Source: Heterocephalus glaber
Taxonomy: Eukaryota > Chordata > Mammalia > Rodentia > Bathyergidae
DNA: 64,000 nucleotides
Direction of reading: 5' to 3'
Assembly: GCF_000247695.1 (NCBI RefSeq)
Contig: NW_004624751.1
Coordinates: 23,665,873 to 23,729,872 of the forward strand
Part shown: positions 23,296 through 34,972 of the stretch, one piece after another
Layout of the letters: each line of letters starts with the position of its first letter
Position numbering within the stretch: the stretch's first letter is position 1
Made by a program: the position numbers and the translations under genes
The notes under the pieces: model-generated
Told to the model about the DNA's origin: nothing
The model's database searches: none
Seen by the model: only the letters and a program-made list of their open reading frames with translations

Positions 23296-24295
23296 CTTTT
23301 TATTTGAAACCTCTGTTTTTCCTCTAATCACAAAGAATATGAGTGTCTTAATTCTGAACTGTAAAATTTTCTGATAAAAATATTATCACTTCCATTCCTG
23401 AGAATGCTCCACTTGTACTGAAAACTTATTACAGTTCCCAGAAGAGGGTTCCAGGGAAGAGGTGATAGAATAAAAGTTTGGCTTTTCTTATAAAAAAGTA
23501 ACTACAGGGGGGATATACTGTTGCAGAACAAACAGTGTCAATAGGAATTAATAGTTTTAAACTGGAATATGATTGTAATTATACTACTAGAGAAATTTTC
23601 TGTTCTTGTTCTGGTTGGGTGAGTTCTATAGCAGAACACCCAAAATCCATTGCCTCCCTTCTCCTATGACCTACAGGGGAGGTTCTTTTCTCCCCCATTT
23701 TCAGCTGGGAAATTTAGGTAGTATTGACCCCATTCACACCAGGAGATTTGGGCTCTGAGTAGTCCATTCTGTTCTGTGTATGCCAGCCTCCTTGTCCACA
23801 TGAGGAGAGAATTAACACAATCAGGTCAATGAGAGATGTGTTCCACAAGTTTTCTTTTCATCTGGATGGTGCAGTGAGAAGTCACAAAGGCTGAACCTGT
23901 TGTAGGTATTTTGTTAATAGACAGGAAAAGCCAGATCCTGTGAAGATGAAGAGGCTAAACTCTCTGTTCTTTTATTTCCTTATCTTTAAAATGAGGATGA
24001 TCTAGGATCTTTTTCTAGGTGTGTTGCAAATTTAAATTGGTTAACTTATGTAAGATGATAAGCATAGTAAATTCTCAATAAATGAAACAAGCTTTTCCTC
24101 TCCCTAAACCAAATATGTTGACTCTTTGGACTTTAGATGTCTAGTAATTGTATTTAATTCCCAGGATTAGTTTTTTCCCTATTGGGTGTATGCACAAGTG
24201 ATATATACAAAAATCTTCATTGATATTTAGCCTTTCCTCAGAATTTGTTTTGCCAGTAATTTAAAATCATGTTATCATTTAAAAAATAACTTAGT
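23296..24295. other. non-coding; weak MIR-like trace
   Basis: No gene seen. A MIR-like stretch is visible at about 23,960-24,090 ('tttccttatctttaaaatgaggatgatctagg', 'aagcatagtaaattctcaataaatg'). Remainder unassigned. Confidence 0.5.
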
Positions 24296-24396
24296 GGCTG
24301 GGGATTTAGCTCAGTGGTTCCTCTGCCTGCCTCGCAAGTGCAAGGTCCTGAGTTCAATCCCCGGTATCAAAAAAAAACTAACAACAACAAAAAAAA
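24296..24396 (+). mobile_element. ID SINE
   Basis: Good A box ('ggatttagctcagtggttcc'), 'ctgcctgcctcgcaagtgcaaggtcctg', B box 'gagttcaatccccggtatc' and an A-rich tail with CAACAACA interruptions. Probable duplication ATAACTTAG / AAACCTTAG on the two sides. Confidence 0.95.
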
Positions 24397-24954
24397 CCTT
24401 AGGAGCCTGATCTCTGAAGAGCTATTTCTGGACTTCTAGGACCTTCCATACTTCAACTCTTCCTCTTGGACCCTCAGCTCTGTCTTGGAATAGTTTCGTA
24501 CATACTGGCGAATGAGAAAGGAGAGTTGTGATCCTGGCTTCTAAGGTGGAGTTCACAGACTGGACGTGTTTTCAAATGTAATGAACATAGGGCATCAACT
24601 GAGCACCGTTAAAAGTTTGAGCTCACAGAGGCATGCCAACTCCTGTGTCTCAGAGGCCAAAGTCTACATACACAGAGGCCTCTGTGCTGCTCCTGCTGCC
24701 CTAGTGACATTTCTTCCTTTGTATCTATGCTTATTTTCTTGTCATGTTAATGATAATAAGATCAGCAGAGACAAGGAATGGTTAGGATCAATTCTAGGAG
24801 ATACAAATAATGGATTTTCCTTTGAAAAGCAAGTAGTGTTCATAAGAAATGTGTCAAATTTCTAATTCAAATTGACAAAACAAAGATATCTGATATTTAT
24901 ATTCTTATAGTACTTTGGAAGATATGTGAGTGTATCAAAATATATGGTGAATGT
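24397..24954. other. non-coding, nothing recognised
   Basis: A 99-codon plus-strand ORF (24,566-24,865) lies here but shows no known domain, no codon bias I can argue for and no flanking splice context. I treat it as chance. Confidence 0.45.
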
Positions 24955-25235
24955 TTAAGTTTAAAACATTTATTGCACAGTAGTAAAAGACACATTACCA
25001 GCAATCCCCTCTTAAAATGCTTCCCTTTGCTTCTAACACACACACTGATTCCACTGTTCTTGGCACTTTCTGAAGCAGTTACGGAAGTTTTTTTTCTTGA
25101 GTGTCTTTAGTTGCACCCTCTTGGCTGCCTTGATGTCCTGAACCAATCCAAAACATTTATCTTTCATGATCATTTTGACTTTAGGAAAGAGCCAGAAATC
25201 ACATGGTGCCAAGATGAATGAGGACATAGTATACT
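24955..25235 (-). pseudogene. mariner transposase C-terminal remnant
   Basis: Minus strand reads LAPCDFWLFPKVKMIMKD, then FGLVQDIKAAKRVQLKTLKK and NFRNCFRKCQEQWNQCV. The PCDFWLFPK block corresponds to the region of the third catalytic aspartate in mariner (DD34D) transposases, followed by the usual C-terminal 'dFqncFrkWqerWdkCv' end. The downstream 3' untranslated part (towards 24,955) is also kept. Only the last ~65 residues remain; the N-terminal DNA-binding domain and first two aspartates are missing. Confidence 0.85.
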
Positions 25236-25309
25236 GTTTTTATGAGCTTGCCTTTCTGTTGGCTGGGACTTGGAAGCAGAATCCATGATATTTTTGATTA
25301 TACCTCATA

Positions 25310-25480
25310 CAGACACTGATGAAAGAGGACTTCCAGAACTGCTTCAGAAAGTGGCAAAAATGTTAGACTTAGTGTGCTTGAAGTGAGGAGTATTTTGAGG
25401 GGTATTAATGGCAATGTGTATTCACTGTAATAAATTTTTAAACATTATTTTAAAATATTATTGTATATTTTGATTATCCC
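25310..25480 (+). mobile_element. second mariner 3' fragment in opposite orientation
   Basis: Plus strand reads 'gaagaggac-like' EDFQNCFRKWQK then the same 3' region as the neighbouring minus-strand remnant: 'ttttgaggggtattaatggcaatgtgtattcactgtaataaatttttaaac' here against 'ttaagaggggattgctggtaatgtgtcttttactactgtgcaataaatgttttaaac' there. The two copies face each other with their 5' sides inward, about 80 bases apart, forming an imperfect palindrome. Confidence 0.75.
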
Positions 25481-28400
25481 TTGTGGATAGGAACAATATG
25501 AAGGTACATATATTTAGAACAAAAACGTTCTAGAACATCAGCTACCTGTCCATGGAAGAGTAGAGTAAGAGAGGTTGGAACATGAAGGAGAACTTTTATT
25601 TTTAACTCTATGGTTGACATCTATATGGTTTGAAATTTATTTTGCAGTGAATTCATCTGTTACTTGTATGATCATAAGAAATTAAATTTAAAATATTCAT
25701 ATCCATCATTCTATCTAAGTAAGGATTGTACTAAGATCAGATTATTATAATCATTCCATGTGTTTATACACGAACATCTTGTTCAGGTGAATTCATATTT
25801 AATTAAAGTTAAATATTGGATATACAACTAACTCCTATATATTTGTAGCTATATATAATTTAATGCTTCTGGAAGGCCACTTTGCCTCTCTCTTTTTGAG
25901 CCTGCCCATTTTCAATACTATATATATTTGGGTTGTATTTACATCTGGAATGAATATAAGGTTTGTTCTGATATAAAACAGTATGTTAGATCTCTTGGAT
26001 ATTTATGACTCTTGGCTTTCTTCCCTTCCTGCTGAATGAGAATGTTTTGCCTTGTAAGTGGAACTTCAAAGTAACTTCACATTCTTGGCAATTAGAAGTT
26101 TCTGCTCCAATTGGATCTAGCAGCTAATGCAAAATAGAAACTTCAAAGTGGATGGGCCTTTGGGGTCCATCCCTCAACATTTCCATTCACATATGGGGAC
26201 TTGAGGCCCAAGGAGCTCAGGGCAATTTCCAAAGACCCTGCATTACTATTTAGGGTAGGTTGGAGACTAGGAGCCTGTTCTGGCTCATTCTTCTTCCTGC
26301 ACAATATGTGCTCAAGTCATCCAGAAGTCAACTTGCTTGCTAAATTTGCACTCTGGAAGTTGGAAATAAAGTTGAATGATACGGGATTTGAGGAATTTGG
26401 AAGACAGGAAATAAAGGTAGTGGAGTAGAAAGTGGTACAAACAGATGAGAAAATGCAGGTCTAAAAAGGAATATCCAACATATGTGCAATAATCACAAAA
26501 GATGACTTTCTTGCTGATAAAAATAGTACATACTCAACTTAGAAAATTCCTGAAAGTATAAAGAAGAAAATTAAAATCATTCCTGACTCTATTGTCGAGA
26601 AATGAATATGATTTAATATTTTGGAGTTCTTTTAATCATACTCACAGGCATCTACATAATCAAATTAGATCATATTACATATATAATTTTTTGTCCTGCT
26701 TTTTCACTTAATATTACACAATAAATACTTCTTCATGTCATTGAATGTTGTACAAAAATGTGATTTATTAAAGGGCTAATCATAATCTCAGATTGTTCTT
26801 TTGAGTTTTTAGTTTTTTAAGTGATAAACAATTGGATCTGTACAATGTTCAATAAATCCTGATATAGTATTAAAAAGGTGCCAAGGTTTGTTGCTACAAT
26901 CTGAGATTTCACCATGAAAGAATAGTGATAGTAGCAGGTGAAAGCTGTCATTCCTCTGCAAGCAGCAGTATAGGATGGTTTAGAGGCAGCTGACAGAAAG
27001 TCAATCCAAAGCCACATTTTAAAACAGGATGACAGTTTATTATTTTGTTCTCTTTCATTAATATACTTTACAATGCAAAACACTGTTTAGGTCACAGACT
27101 GGTCACTAGGCAGGCTGCTACTGGGTGAAGACTTCATCTAGCTAGAAGTGGCTCAAATGAATAATGGACCTTTCCGAATTCAGGCATTGATTATCAAACC
27201 CACCTTGTCTCCCTTCGGCAAGAGGTTTTGAGACCATGTCACTGCGTGTCACACTTCTACCAGAAGCAGGGAAATTAAAGAAGGAAGAGATAGCTTGTAA
27301 AACAGTTCACTTTGTTTCTGATTAATCCATTTTACTAAAAGAGGTGTTCAAGAAGGAGGTATAGTATTTGAAGTACTTGGCTTGTTTAGCTCATGTATTT
27401 TGTGTTGCCTTCAATAATCGGGAACTTGCAGATTTGGAAGCACCACTATCACCTTCAAGATGAAAGTCAAGTCCAGGATCAAGGCCCATTTATCCTCTGG
27501 GGCTGCTTTTGACAAGTCCTAACAGAGTGGGACTGAGACATAGATGAAACTGAGCCCTGCTGTAATGATCTGTATGTAGTAGGGTCTTTCCTTTCCTCTT
27601 TCCCTACATCCACCGATTTCTAAAGAAGCTGATTATATCTCTCTTCTTAAGTAGATTGAGGTATAGAGCACAGTGGTTTAGGTGAAAAGGGAGTTTATGT
27701 AGTAATTCCAGGAACAGTTCCTATGTCTGGTAAACACCAGGTACTTACAGCAATAAAGATGAAGGAGGACTTTGCTTTTTCTGTGTTTATTGTGGGTTGG
27801 GTTGATGATGAGTCTGTTGCCAGCAGGGTACAGTTTCCTCCTGTGCAGAAATGTCAGATTTGCAGCTTGTGGTGGGGGGATGAGCTTGGAATGTGATTTC
27901 TTCCTTTCTCCAGTAATTTTCTGCCTGCCTGCATGAAATGCTAATGAACATCACACACATGACAGAGCAATGAAATGTAGTCTCATTTTACTATTTTTGG
28001 CAGACCCTGAAGTTACGAAGTCTGGGTCTTAATGTAACAGTGACAATACACTGCTAGCACACTCTTCTTTCCCCTCATTCAAATCTGTACTCCACACACA
28101 CTCTTCCCCTGTGCCAAGTTGATGCATTGTGTCACCAACTTGAGATAAACTTGACGTTGCTATGACCTCCCTGCAACCCATTTTATTCCACCATGACTTT
28201 GTGTCCAAGACTCTGAAAAATGCCTTGCTTCAAGCAATATAAGTCTTGAACTTCAATTTCTGACCAAAGCAGACATTCATTATCAGTTGTAAATGAGCAG
28301 CATCAGAACAAGATTTTATTTATTTATTTATTATTTTGACTAGTTGGAGGTGAGATAGAGTACAAGTAGGGAGCTGAATATGCTTTTGGGCTTCAGGTTA

Positions 28401-29269
28401 AATGCTCACATGATTTTATAATTGCACCATCAAATGAACTGCGTTGTAGGAGGAACTGAAGTGAAAACAGAACTTCTGGTAATCAATTTTAATTGAGGGA
28501 CTTGGCTGATTGATGGCATCAGGAGGCGAACTTCATTTGGGGTATGGTGTCCTTTGTGGAATTGATTGGTGGTATTCTAATACTCTGGCCACATCTGCAG
28601 GAGGGCCACTCACAGGTTATGTGAGTGACAGAGGTGTGCAAGATGCATAAGGATGGAGCTTTGCTAACCACAGGGACAGAGCAAATGTTGCCTTGAGGGA
28701 AGTCTTCTGTCATCTTTGACTGATAAGGAACCTATACACGCAGGGTTGTGTTCACCCCACTTCCTGTTTGCAATCCAAAGCTACCTGTGCAATTGAGCAG
28801 TTTAGTTTTAGAGCAGAAGACTGAGACAGACAAGAAAAGTAAGGGATGAATTTTTTAAGGCAATAAAACTTAGAAAAATACAGGACAGAGAGAAAGATGG
28901 GCCTGGGGATTCACTCTTTAGTATAAATCAAGCTTGTTCAGGGACCCTTGATTCTAAAGTTTAATTTGGATTTTATTTCTCCTTATTTCTATTCCATCTT
29001 CACTTTCTGCTCTCCTCACTCATTTGTGCAATAACCTCAGAAACTCTAGAGATAGATGTAAAAGGTATTACCTAAAAGTCCATGATTATGAAATACATTA
29101 ACTGAAAGGCCCTTTGATCACTGATATAGCCAGGAAAAGATTGGTTTCCTCTGTCAGTTTCTGCCATTTGGAAAGAAATCAGAACATGTGCCAATTGCAT
29201 ATATAGATTGCAAATATTTGATCTGCTCTAGATTGGATCTCAGAAGAGCCTTGGGTGACGAACTCAAAA
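25481..29269. other. non-coding; possible old L1M trace
   Basis: No gene seen. Around 26,640-26,790, 'cctgctttttcacttaatattacac...tcttcatgtcattgaatgttgtac' resembles antisense old L1M sequence. A (TTTA)n run is at about 28,316-28,335. The remainder is unassigned. Confidence 0.45.
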
Positions 29270-29990
29270 TGAGGACACACAATAAGATGTCTGAGTTAGT
29301 TATGGAAATAGTAGAAAGATTACTCAAAAAACTAAAAACTGAACAACCATTTGATCCAGCAATCTTGCTGAAAAAAAAAAGTAGTATATTGAAGAGATAT
29401 CTGCACTCCCATGTTTACTATAGGACTATTCACAATTGCCAAAATATTGAATCAACCAAGGTATCTATCAATGGATAAGTGGCTAAAGAAAATGTGGCAT
29501 ATATACAAAATGGAATATTATTCAGCCATAAAAATGAAATCCTGTCACTTGCAGCAAAATAGGTGAGTCTGGAGAACATTATGTTAAGTGAAATAAGTTA
29601 AACATTGAAAGACAAAGAACACGTTTTTCTATACGAAAGCTAAATAAGTTGATTCATGGGGTAGAGACTAAAATAGTGGTTGTCAGAGGCTGGAAAGACT
29701 AGGAGAGCATGGTTAGTGGGTAAAGGGGTAGAGTTGAATACAAAGCATAACTTCTAATAGTCTATAGCACCATAGGTTAATTATGGTTGACAATTAATTC
29801 TGTCCTTCAAAATATCTAGTAGAGAAGATTTTGAATGTCTCTACAGAAAGAAATCATAAGCATGTGAGGGAATGGGTATTCTAGTTACTTGGATCTGATC
29901 ATTACACATTGTGTACATGGATAGAAAAATTACAACACATTCCATAAATATGTAATTAATATGTCAATTACAAATTTAAAAACAAAAGAT
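29270..29990 (+). mobile_element. old L1M-type LINE 3' end, sense
   Basis: ORF2 C-terminal/3' sequence of an ancient mammalian L1: 'accatttgatccagcaatcttgctg', 'gagatatctgcactcccatgtttac', 'gactattcacaattgccaa', 'gtggcatatatacaaaatggaatattattcagccataaaaatgaaatcctgtca', 'cattatgttaagtgaaataag', followed by a 3' UTR with 'gtggttgtcagaggctgg' and 'cacattgtgtacatgg'. The order is intact but diverged, older than the lineage-specific L1s in this window. Confidence 0.9.
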
Positions 29991-30122
29991 AAGTTAGGAA
30001 AGTCTTTCATTTTCTGAGAGAGCTTTAATGTTTGAAAGATTAATGTATTATCATTTGTGCCTAAAATTGCAAAGGTGAGAAAATTTCATTGAAGATTAAG
30101 AAAATGTAAGAAATATATAATG

Positions 30123-30272
30123 ATCTGGACATGGTGGTGCATGCCTGTAACTCCTGTTCTTGGGAGGCTGAGGCAGGAGGATTGCCCCAAGTTCAAGGCC
30201 AGGCTGGGCTACATAATGAGTTCAAGGTCAGCCTGAACTACATAGCGAGACCCTGTCTAAAAAAGAAGAATA
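30123..30272 (+). mobile_element. B1-type SINE
   Basis: Clear B1: 'ggacatggtggtgcatgcctgtaactcctgttcttgggaggctgaggcaggaggattg', duplicated 'gttcaaggccaggctgggctacataatga / gttcaaggtcagcctgaactacatagcga', ending 'gaccctgtctaaaaa'. Better preserved than the copy at 1.7 kb. Confidence 0.95.
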
Positions 30273-31469
30273 TAAAATGGATTGACATATACTAATCCAA
30301 TACAGGAATATCATGTAAGCAGTGGAACTTAACACTTCTGAATCTATAGAAAATACTTCTCATAGAAAAGGAAGAATATAAAAATACAAACAGATTAAAA
30401 AAAGATTTAGATAAATAATAAAAATGAGTTATAAAGAAGATATAAATGCCTAGAAGGTACATTTCCATTTAATATTCTAAATATCGTTAACTACTTAAAG
30501 ATGTATTCTTTCATCAGTAATTTGGAAAACATGAAAAAGAAGAAAATAAAGGTTAATTTTACCCTAATTTTATAGATTTTAAACATTTCAGTGTATTTAC
30601 TTTTCTTGAACTATTTCAAAATCATCTTATATCTTTTCTGACTGTAATTTTGTATTCTGCTTTTATATTTCTATTTAACTCCAAAATTTCTCTGAATCTC
30701 CATGAAGTCTTTATTTGAAATGTAATTTTATGAAGCCACCAACATGAGGCCACTTATTATTTTACATATAGGAAAGAAAAACAATATTTTCCATTAAGCT
30801 GTGACACAGGCCTTAGTGATAATCTTGCACGACATGTTTGTTGGTTACATCTGCCTTTGATGCTTTGATATTTCTTCCATCTAGTCCAAGGACTTGACAA
30901 TTCTTTTCATGTTTAGTTGTATTACTTGGTGTGTAGGAGATGCTTCTTTTGCATATTCCTCAGAAAACAAAATGGCAACAGTGTCATCTACTTGGGTTCA
31001 TAAAACACGTGATTTGCTGTTTTGAAGGAAAACATGGCTTATTTGAGCTATTTTTCATTTAGTTCCTGCTTCTCTTACATGAGGATAGGTACAGAGAAAC
31101 TGTTTTCATCCTGTGCATCTTTATCCTCATGTTCCCGCTTTAGGAAGAATACTTCGGTGGCTTTTTCTCACGTCTACACTTTTACTGACCTATCACTATC
31201 GTCTATGCTTCTGGAGCTTTTTCATTTTCATTTCATTTACACTTAGATATGTGTTACTATTGCTCAAAATGAAATTTGTTTTTCTATTTCTTACATGCCT
31301 TGGTACTTGTTGATTTCCAGGAAGGGAGGGATTCTGATTTTATACCACTGTTTTCAAACATGAAATTGCTTTAAAATGTTTTCATGAGGCTCATGTGTCA
31401 AATACTTTATATCCCCTGGGATATAGAGACCAGATTGTACAGCCAGCCATCATATTCCCCCTTTCTCCT
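30273..31469. other. non-coding, nothing recognised
   Basis: AT-rich; ORFs at 31,022-31,313 are Phe/Ser/Leu-rich with no domain. Possibly decayed L1M-type sequence around 30,540-30,720, not provable by eye. Confidence 0.45.
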
Positions 31470-31580
31470 AAGTCTGTACTCATTCATTCATTCTATAGAA
31501 ATTATTGAACACCTACTGTATGGCAGGCACTGCAGTAAGCACCGAAAAATGGCAAATAAACCAGGTATTAGCTCTGTCCG
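31470..31580 (-). repeat. L2 LINE 3' fragment
   Basis: 'cattcattcattctatagaaattattgaacacctactgtatggcaggcactgcagtaagcacc' is the familiar reverse L2 terminal block ('attcattcaacaaatatttattgagcacctactatgtgccaggcactg'). Confidence 0.7.
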
Positions 31581-31764
31581 CACAGAACCTGTAGGAGCTT
31601 ATGAAAATGAAAGAGCATAAGCAGGGATTTTTTTTTAAGATAGGAGAAACTTGTGCCTATTAAATGTTAATAGAGACACATACTGAAGCTACAGAAAAGT
31701 GGATGGGCTGGGATGTGGAGCGCAGAGAGAGGATTAATGTGGGGTGAAGAAGTAACAGGCAATG

Positions 31765-31905
31765 TAGTGATGAAAGCACAGGCTCTAGAGACTGATTCCC
31801 TTGATTCAAATCCTAGTTTTGATTTTTTCCTAATGTAATATTTTGGTCAAATTATTGAACTTCTCTATGTCTCAGTTTCCTCATATGCAAAGAGAAAAAC
31901 AAGAA
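31765..31905 (+). repeat. MIR SINE
   Basis: 'gatgaaagcacaggctctagagactgattcccttgattcaaatcctag' then 'ggtcaaattattgaacttctctatgtctcagtttcctcatatgcaaagag': complete MIR core order. Confidence 0.85.
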
Positions 31906-32013
31906 TTTCTATTTTGTGCTGTTGCTTTACTCACATACTAAGACATTGTATATAATTCATAATTATATATAAGCTATGATGAAATTCCACATGGTTAGGA
32001 GCATGTATATTAG

Positions 32014-32194
32014 CAGGCCCTGGTGGTGCACACCTGTAATCCCAGAACTCTGGGAGGTTGAGGCAGGAGGATTGAAAGTTTGAGCTCAGCCTGGACCACT
32101 TAGTGACTTAGTGAAGCCCCGTCTCAAAATAAACAGGGCTAGAGGTGCAGTTCAGTATGAAGGCCCTGGGTTCAATTTTCAGTACTGAAAAAAG
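32014..32194 (+). mobile_element. B1-dID composite SINE
   Basis: B1 monomer ('caggccctggtggtgcacacctgtaatcccagaactctgggaggttgaggcagg ... gaagccccgtctc') joined through 'aaaataaacagggctag' to an ID-related half ('aggtgcagttcagtatgaaggccctgggttcaattttcagtac') and a final A-tail. Such 7SL/tRNA dimers are known from non-mouse-like rodents such as squirrels and relatives. Confidence 0.85.
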
Positions 32195-32214
32195 AGGCAT
32201 TTATTTTGGAGAAG

Positions 32215-32365
32215 GTAGAATGTTGGGTAATTTACTTATACTTTTGGTACCTCAGTTTATTCACTATAAAATAGGGGTAATAATATATCTCATAAGATTG
32301 TTATGAGAATTAAATGAATTGTTATATATAAAATGCTTATAATAGTATCTCAGAGGTAAAATAAG
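32215..32365 (+). repeat. MIR SINE fragment
   Basis: 'ggtacctcagtttattcactataaaataggggtaataatatatctcataagattgttatgagaattaaatgaa' follows the MIR 'ctcagtttcctcatctgtaaaatggg...gttgtgaggattaaatga' order. Confidence 0.8.
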
Positions 32366-33228
32366 CCATGTAAGTATAGTGTCAATATAAATATTGGTTA
32401 CATAAGGCATTTATACTCATACCTGAAATACAGAAATATAGGAGGGAGAAAAGTAAATTACTATAGTTGATTTTGTGGAAGGAATTTGAATTATTTCCTC
32501 TGATAGCTTTTATAGTCAGGCAACTTTTGAAAATGAAGGAGCAGACCAGAGACATAAGGACAAAGGAGAAGACTTGAAATATTACTTTTCATTTAGGAAA
32601 AAAGAGGCCCCTGAGCAGTGTTGCCCAGTTGAGGTTAAATATTACTGTGGTTAGTAGAAGCAGTCTAGGAAGCTGTCTGTTTTTACTTATCAATCCTTGG
32701 TGGCCTATTTCTAGGCCTAGAGAAGGCAGATTGATGTAGGGCTGGGATTTTTTTCAGGTAGGTATGACAGAGAGACATCAGGGCAAACATTTTTGAGAAC
32801 ATTGCCAAGAGGTGGCTAAAGCAATGGAGCACGGAGTCTGCATTGAGTAGGGAAGGAAATAAAGAGTAGGAAGTAGAGAGTGAAGGGATAGAGTTACTAA
32901 TGAGGTAGAAAAGCAATTGTGAAAGCTGCAATTGAATGAGATAGTTGGAGAGAAGAAAATTATTTCAAAATGCACACTAAAGGAAATAAAACATTTCTTC
33001 ATAAAGAAGACAAAGTAAGTGTAATCCACCCACTCCAGATTTCTCTGGGCAGAGGCACTTTTAAGTGGAGTAGCTAGGGTCATCTTATCATTTGCATTAT
33101 CAGGGCAGAGTGGGAAGGGAGGCCACCAAAGAGAATTGTTTCTCTGGGTTCAGAGCTTCTAGCCATTTGATATATCCAAGTAAAAGTCCCATTCTTCAGC
33201 ATAGTGGACCACTGACTGACTCTCAGGG

Positions 33229-33231
<3 letters not shown>
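32366..33231. other. non-coding, nothing recognised
   Basis: No gene. Two overlapping minus-strand ORFs (32,683-33,083) lack any domain and look like chance. Confidence 0.45.
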
Positions 33232-33272
<41 letters not shown>

Positions 33273-33288
33273 TATGTGTGTGTGTGTG
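33232..33288. repeat. (GA)n(TG)n compound microsatellite
   Basis: About 39 bases of GA repeat followed by a TG repeat with one TA interruption. Confidence 0.97.
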
Positions 33289-33328
33289 AATGTTAAGGAT
33301 TTGAAGAAAGTTAAGAGAGCAGTTCCTA

Positions 33329-33415
33329 GGGCCAGGGATTTAGCTCTGTGGTTTAGCCGCCTGCCTCACAAGCGCAAGGTCCCGAGTTTGATCCCCAGTA
33401 CCAAAAAAAAAAAAG
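33329..33415 (+). mobile_element. ID SINE
   Basis: 'gggccagggatttagctctgtggtttagccgcctgcctcacaagcgcaaggtcccgagtttgatccccagtacc' plus A-tail. Duplication GAGAGCAGTTCCTA (33,315-33,328) and GAGAGCAGCTCCTA (33,416-33,429), one mismatch. Confidence 0.96.
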
Positions 33416-33429
33416 GAGAGCAGCTCCTA

Positions 33430-34109
33430 AAAATCATCAACATATCAACATTCTTTGAGAACAAATGAGAAACCTAGAGAAAATGGTACCGTCACAGTGC
33501 AGTCGATTCAGGCAAACTTCTTAAAAGGAAATCACCATGAGACTGTTTCTGGATTCCTTAATGAAAGTAGAATATCTGCATTAGATCTGGGTCAGTGTCA
33601 TGTACTGCTTTATCCCTTTACCAACCTATATATCAGAGCCATTTAAGATAATCCATTTCCTTTTGAAGTGGAATGTTTCCATTTTTCCCTGAGTTGATAT
33701 GTCTGATTCATATAGCTTTGGGCCTTTGCCTCACAGGTGTTTTATGTGGGAGGGATACAAATGTACTTCAGATGGAATACTGATAGATATTGAGAGTTCA
33801 GGAGAAAATAGGAAGCAAATAAATCTCAGTTGTAGATAAAGATCATAGTGACAGTTTGATTTAATTCAGTTTGAGAAATATTATTGCAAGTATTAATTCA
33901 GCACATATCAGTTGGTATAGAATAGTCACTGGAGTGACTGGGTTTCCTGGCCTTGAGGTTACAGCCAAGGGACAGGAGGACTCATTCCAACTTTCTTGCA
34001 ATGTAATAAAATGTAGGGTTATATAGGGTTTCTTAGAATTTACTAATTATTTCATTTGTTCAGTCTTTGTTTATTTGTTTGAGTACTATTGTGCACCAGT
34101 CACTATTGG
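33430..34109. other. non-coding, nothing recognised
   Basis: No gene or repeat identified. The short ORF at 33,455-33,646 is without motif. Confidence 0.5.
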
Positions 34110-34146
34110 TTGGAAACTTTTTTTAGGAAGTAATAAGAATATATAT

Positions 34147-34240
34147 ATATATATATACTGGGGATTGGTACCAGGGATTGAACTTGGGACTTTGCACTTG
34201 CAAGGCAGGCGCCGGAACCACTGAGCTAAATCCCCGGCCC
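34147..34240 (-). mobile_element. ID SINE, antisense, (AT)n-tailed
   Basis: Reverse ID: 'ggtaccagggattgaacttgggactttgcacttgcaaggcaggcgccggaaccactgagctaaatccccggcc'. Flanked by AAGAATATATAT on both sides (34,135-34,146 and 34,241-34,252). The left side merges into an AT dinucleotide repeat, so the original tail has been replaced or expanded as AT repeats. Confidence 0.93.
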
Positions 34241-34746
34241 AAGAATATATATTTTTTCACAGGTAGCTCTAGATTTATTTATCTTTTTTCAGTTTTTATC
34301 TTTTTATTAGTACATGTTTGCAGTGCGTAATTATTACATTCCTCATGAGATGTTGGTACATGTATATAAAATATCTTAATTCTTTTTACTCTCCCTCCCC
34401 TCTCTTCATCTCTAGTCTCCTTCCCTTTTGCAAAAGGTCTATCTCCCTATTTCTTATTATCTTTTATTTTACTCTTTACTCATATAAAACAAACCATGCA
34501 ATATTTAAACTTGTAATGTCTGATTTATTTTACTTAACATTATAGTCTCAAGGTGTACCTATTTTCCTACAAATGACTGAAGTTTATTCTTTATGGCAGA
34601 GTAGTATTCCATTGTGTATAAATAGTGCATTTTCTTTATCCATTATCTGTTGATGGACCTATAGGCCACTTCCAAGGTTTAGCTATTATGAATTGTGCTG
34701 CTATAAGCATTGGTCTGCATATATCCTTGTAATATGATGTCTTCAA

Positions 34747-34972
34747 CCACTTAACAGTTAACCTCAAGTGTCACTAGGGCTGTACATTTGTTTACATACT
34801 GACTAACCTGAGTGTTGGTTGGGCAGGTGTAATTTTAACCAGTCAATTCTTTTACTGAATGAATTTGATAAAATTGTAGTTTTCATATTTCCTGACATTA
34901 TCTTTAAAAAATTAATGACAAAATATGCGATTTTTGGTCATCTTGTATTTAAATAATTGGACTGGTAAGTGG
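34747..34972. mobile_element. piggyBac-like miniature inverted-repeat element (226 bp)
   Basis: The ends are inverted repeats: CCACTTAACAGT at the left and, read on the other strand, CCACTTACCAGT at the right (11 of 12 match). The flanks are TCAA (34,743-34,746, one change from TTAA) and TTAA (34,973-34,976). Removing the element plus one TTAA rejoins the antisense L1 without loss: the homologous site in the nested L1 near 22,195-22,215 reads 'gattcttttaattcttttgggaag', with TTAA exactly at the junction. TTAA duplication and a CC-beginning terminus are the hallmarks of piggyBac transposition. No coding capacity. Confidence 0.75.

Noticed and set aside
24566..24865. 99-codon plus-strand ORF in unassigned DNA
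   Set aside because: No recognisable motif or signal for transcription or splicing; length is within chance expectation for 64 kb.
32683..33083. two overlapping minus-strand ORFs of 82 and 101 codons
   Set aside because: Different frames over the same DNA, hydrophobic Ser/Leu/Phe-rich, no domain.
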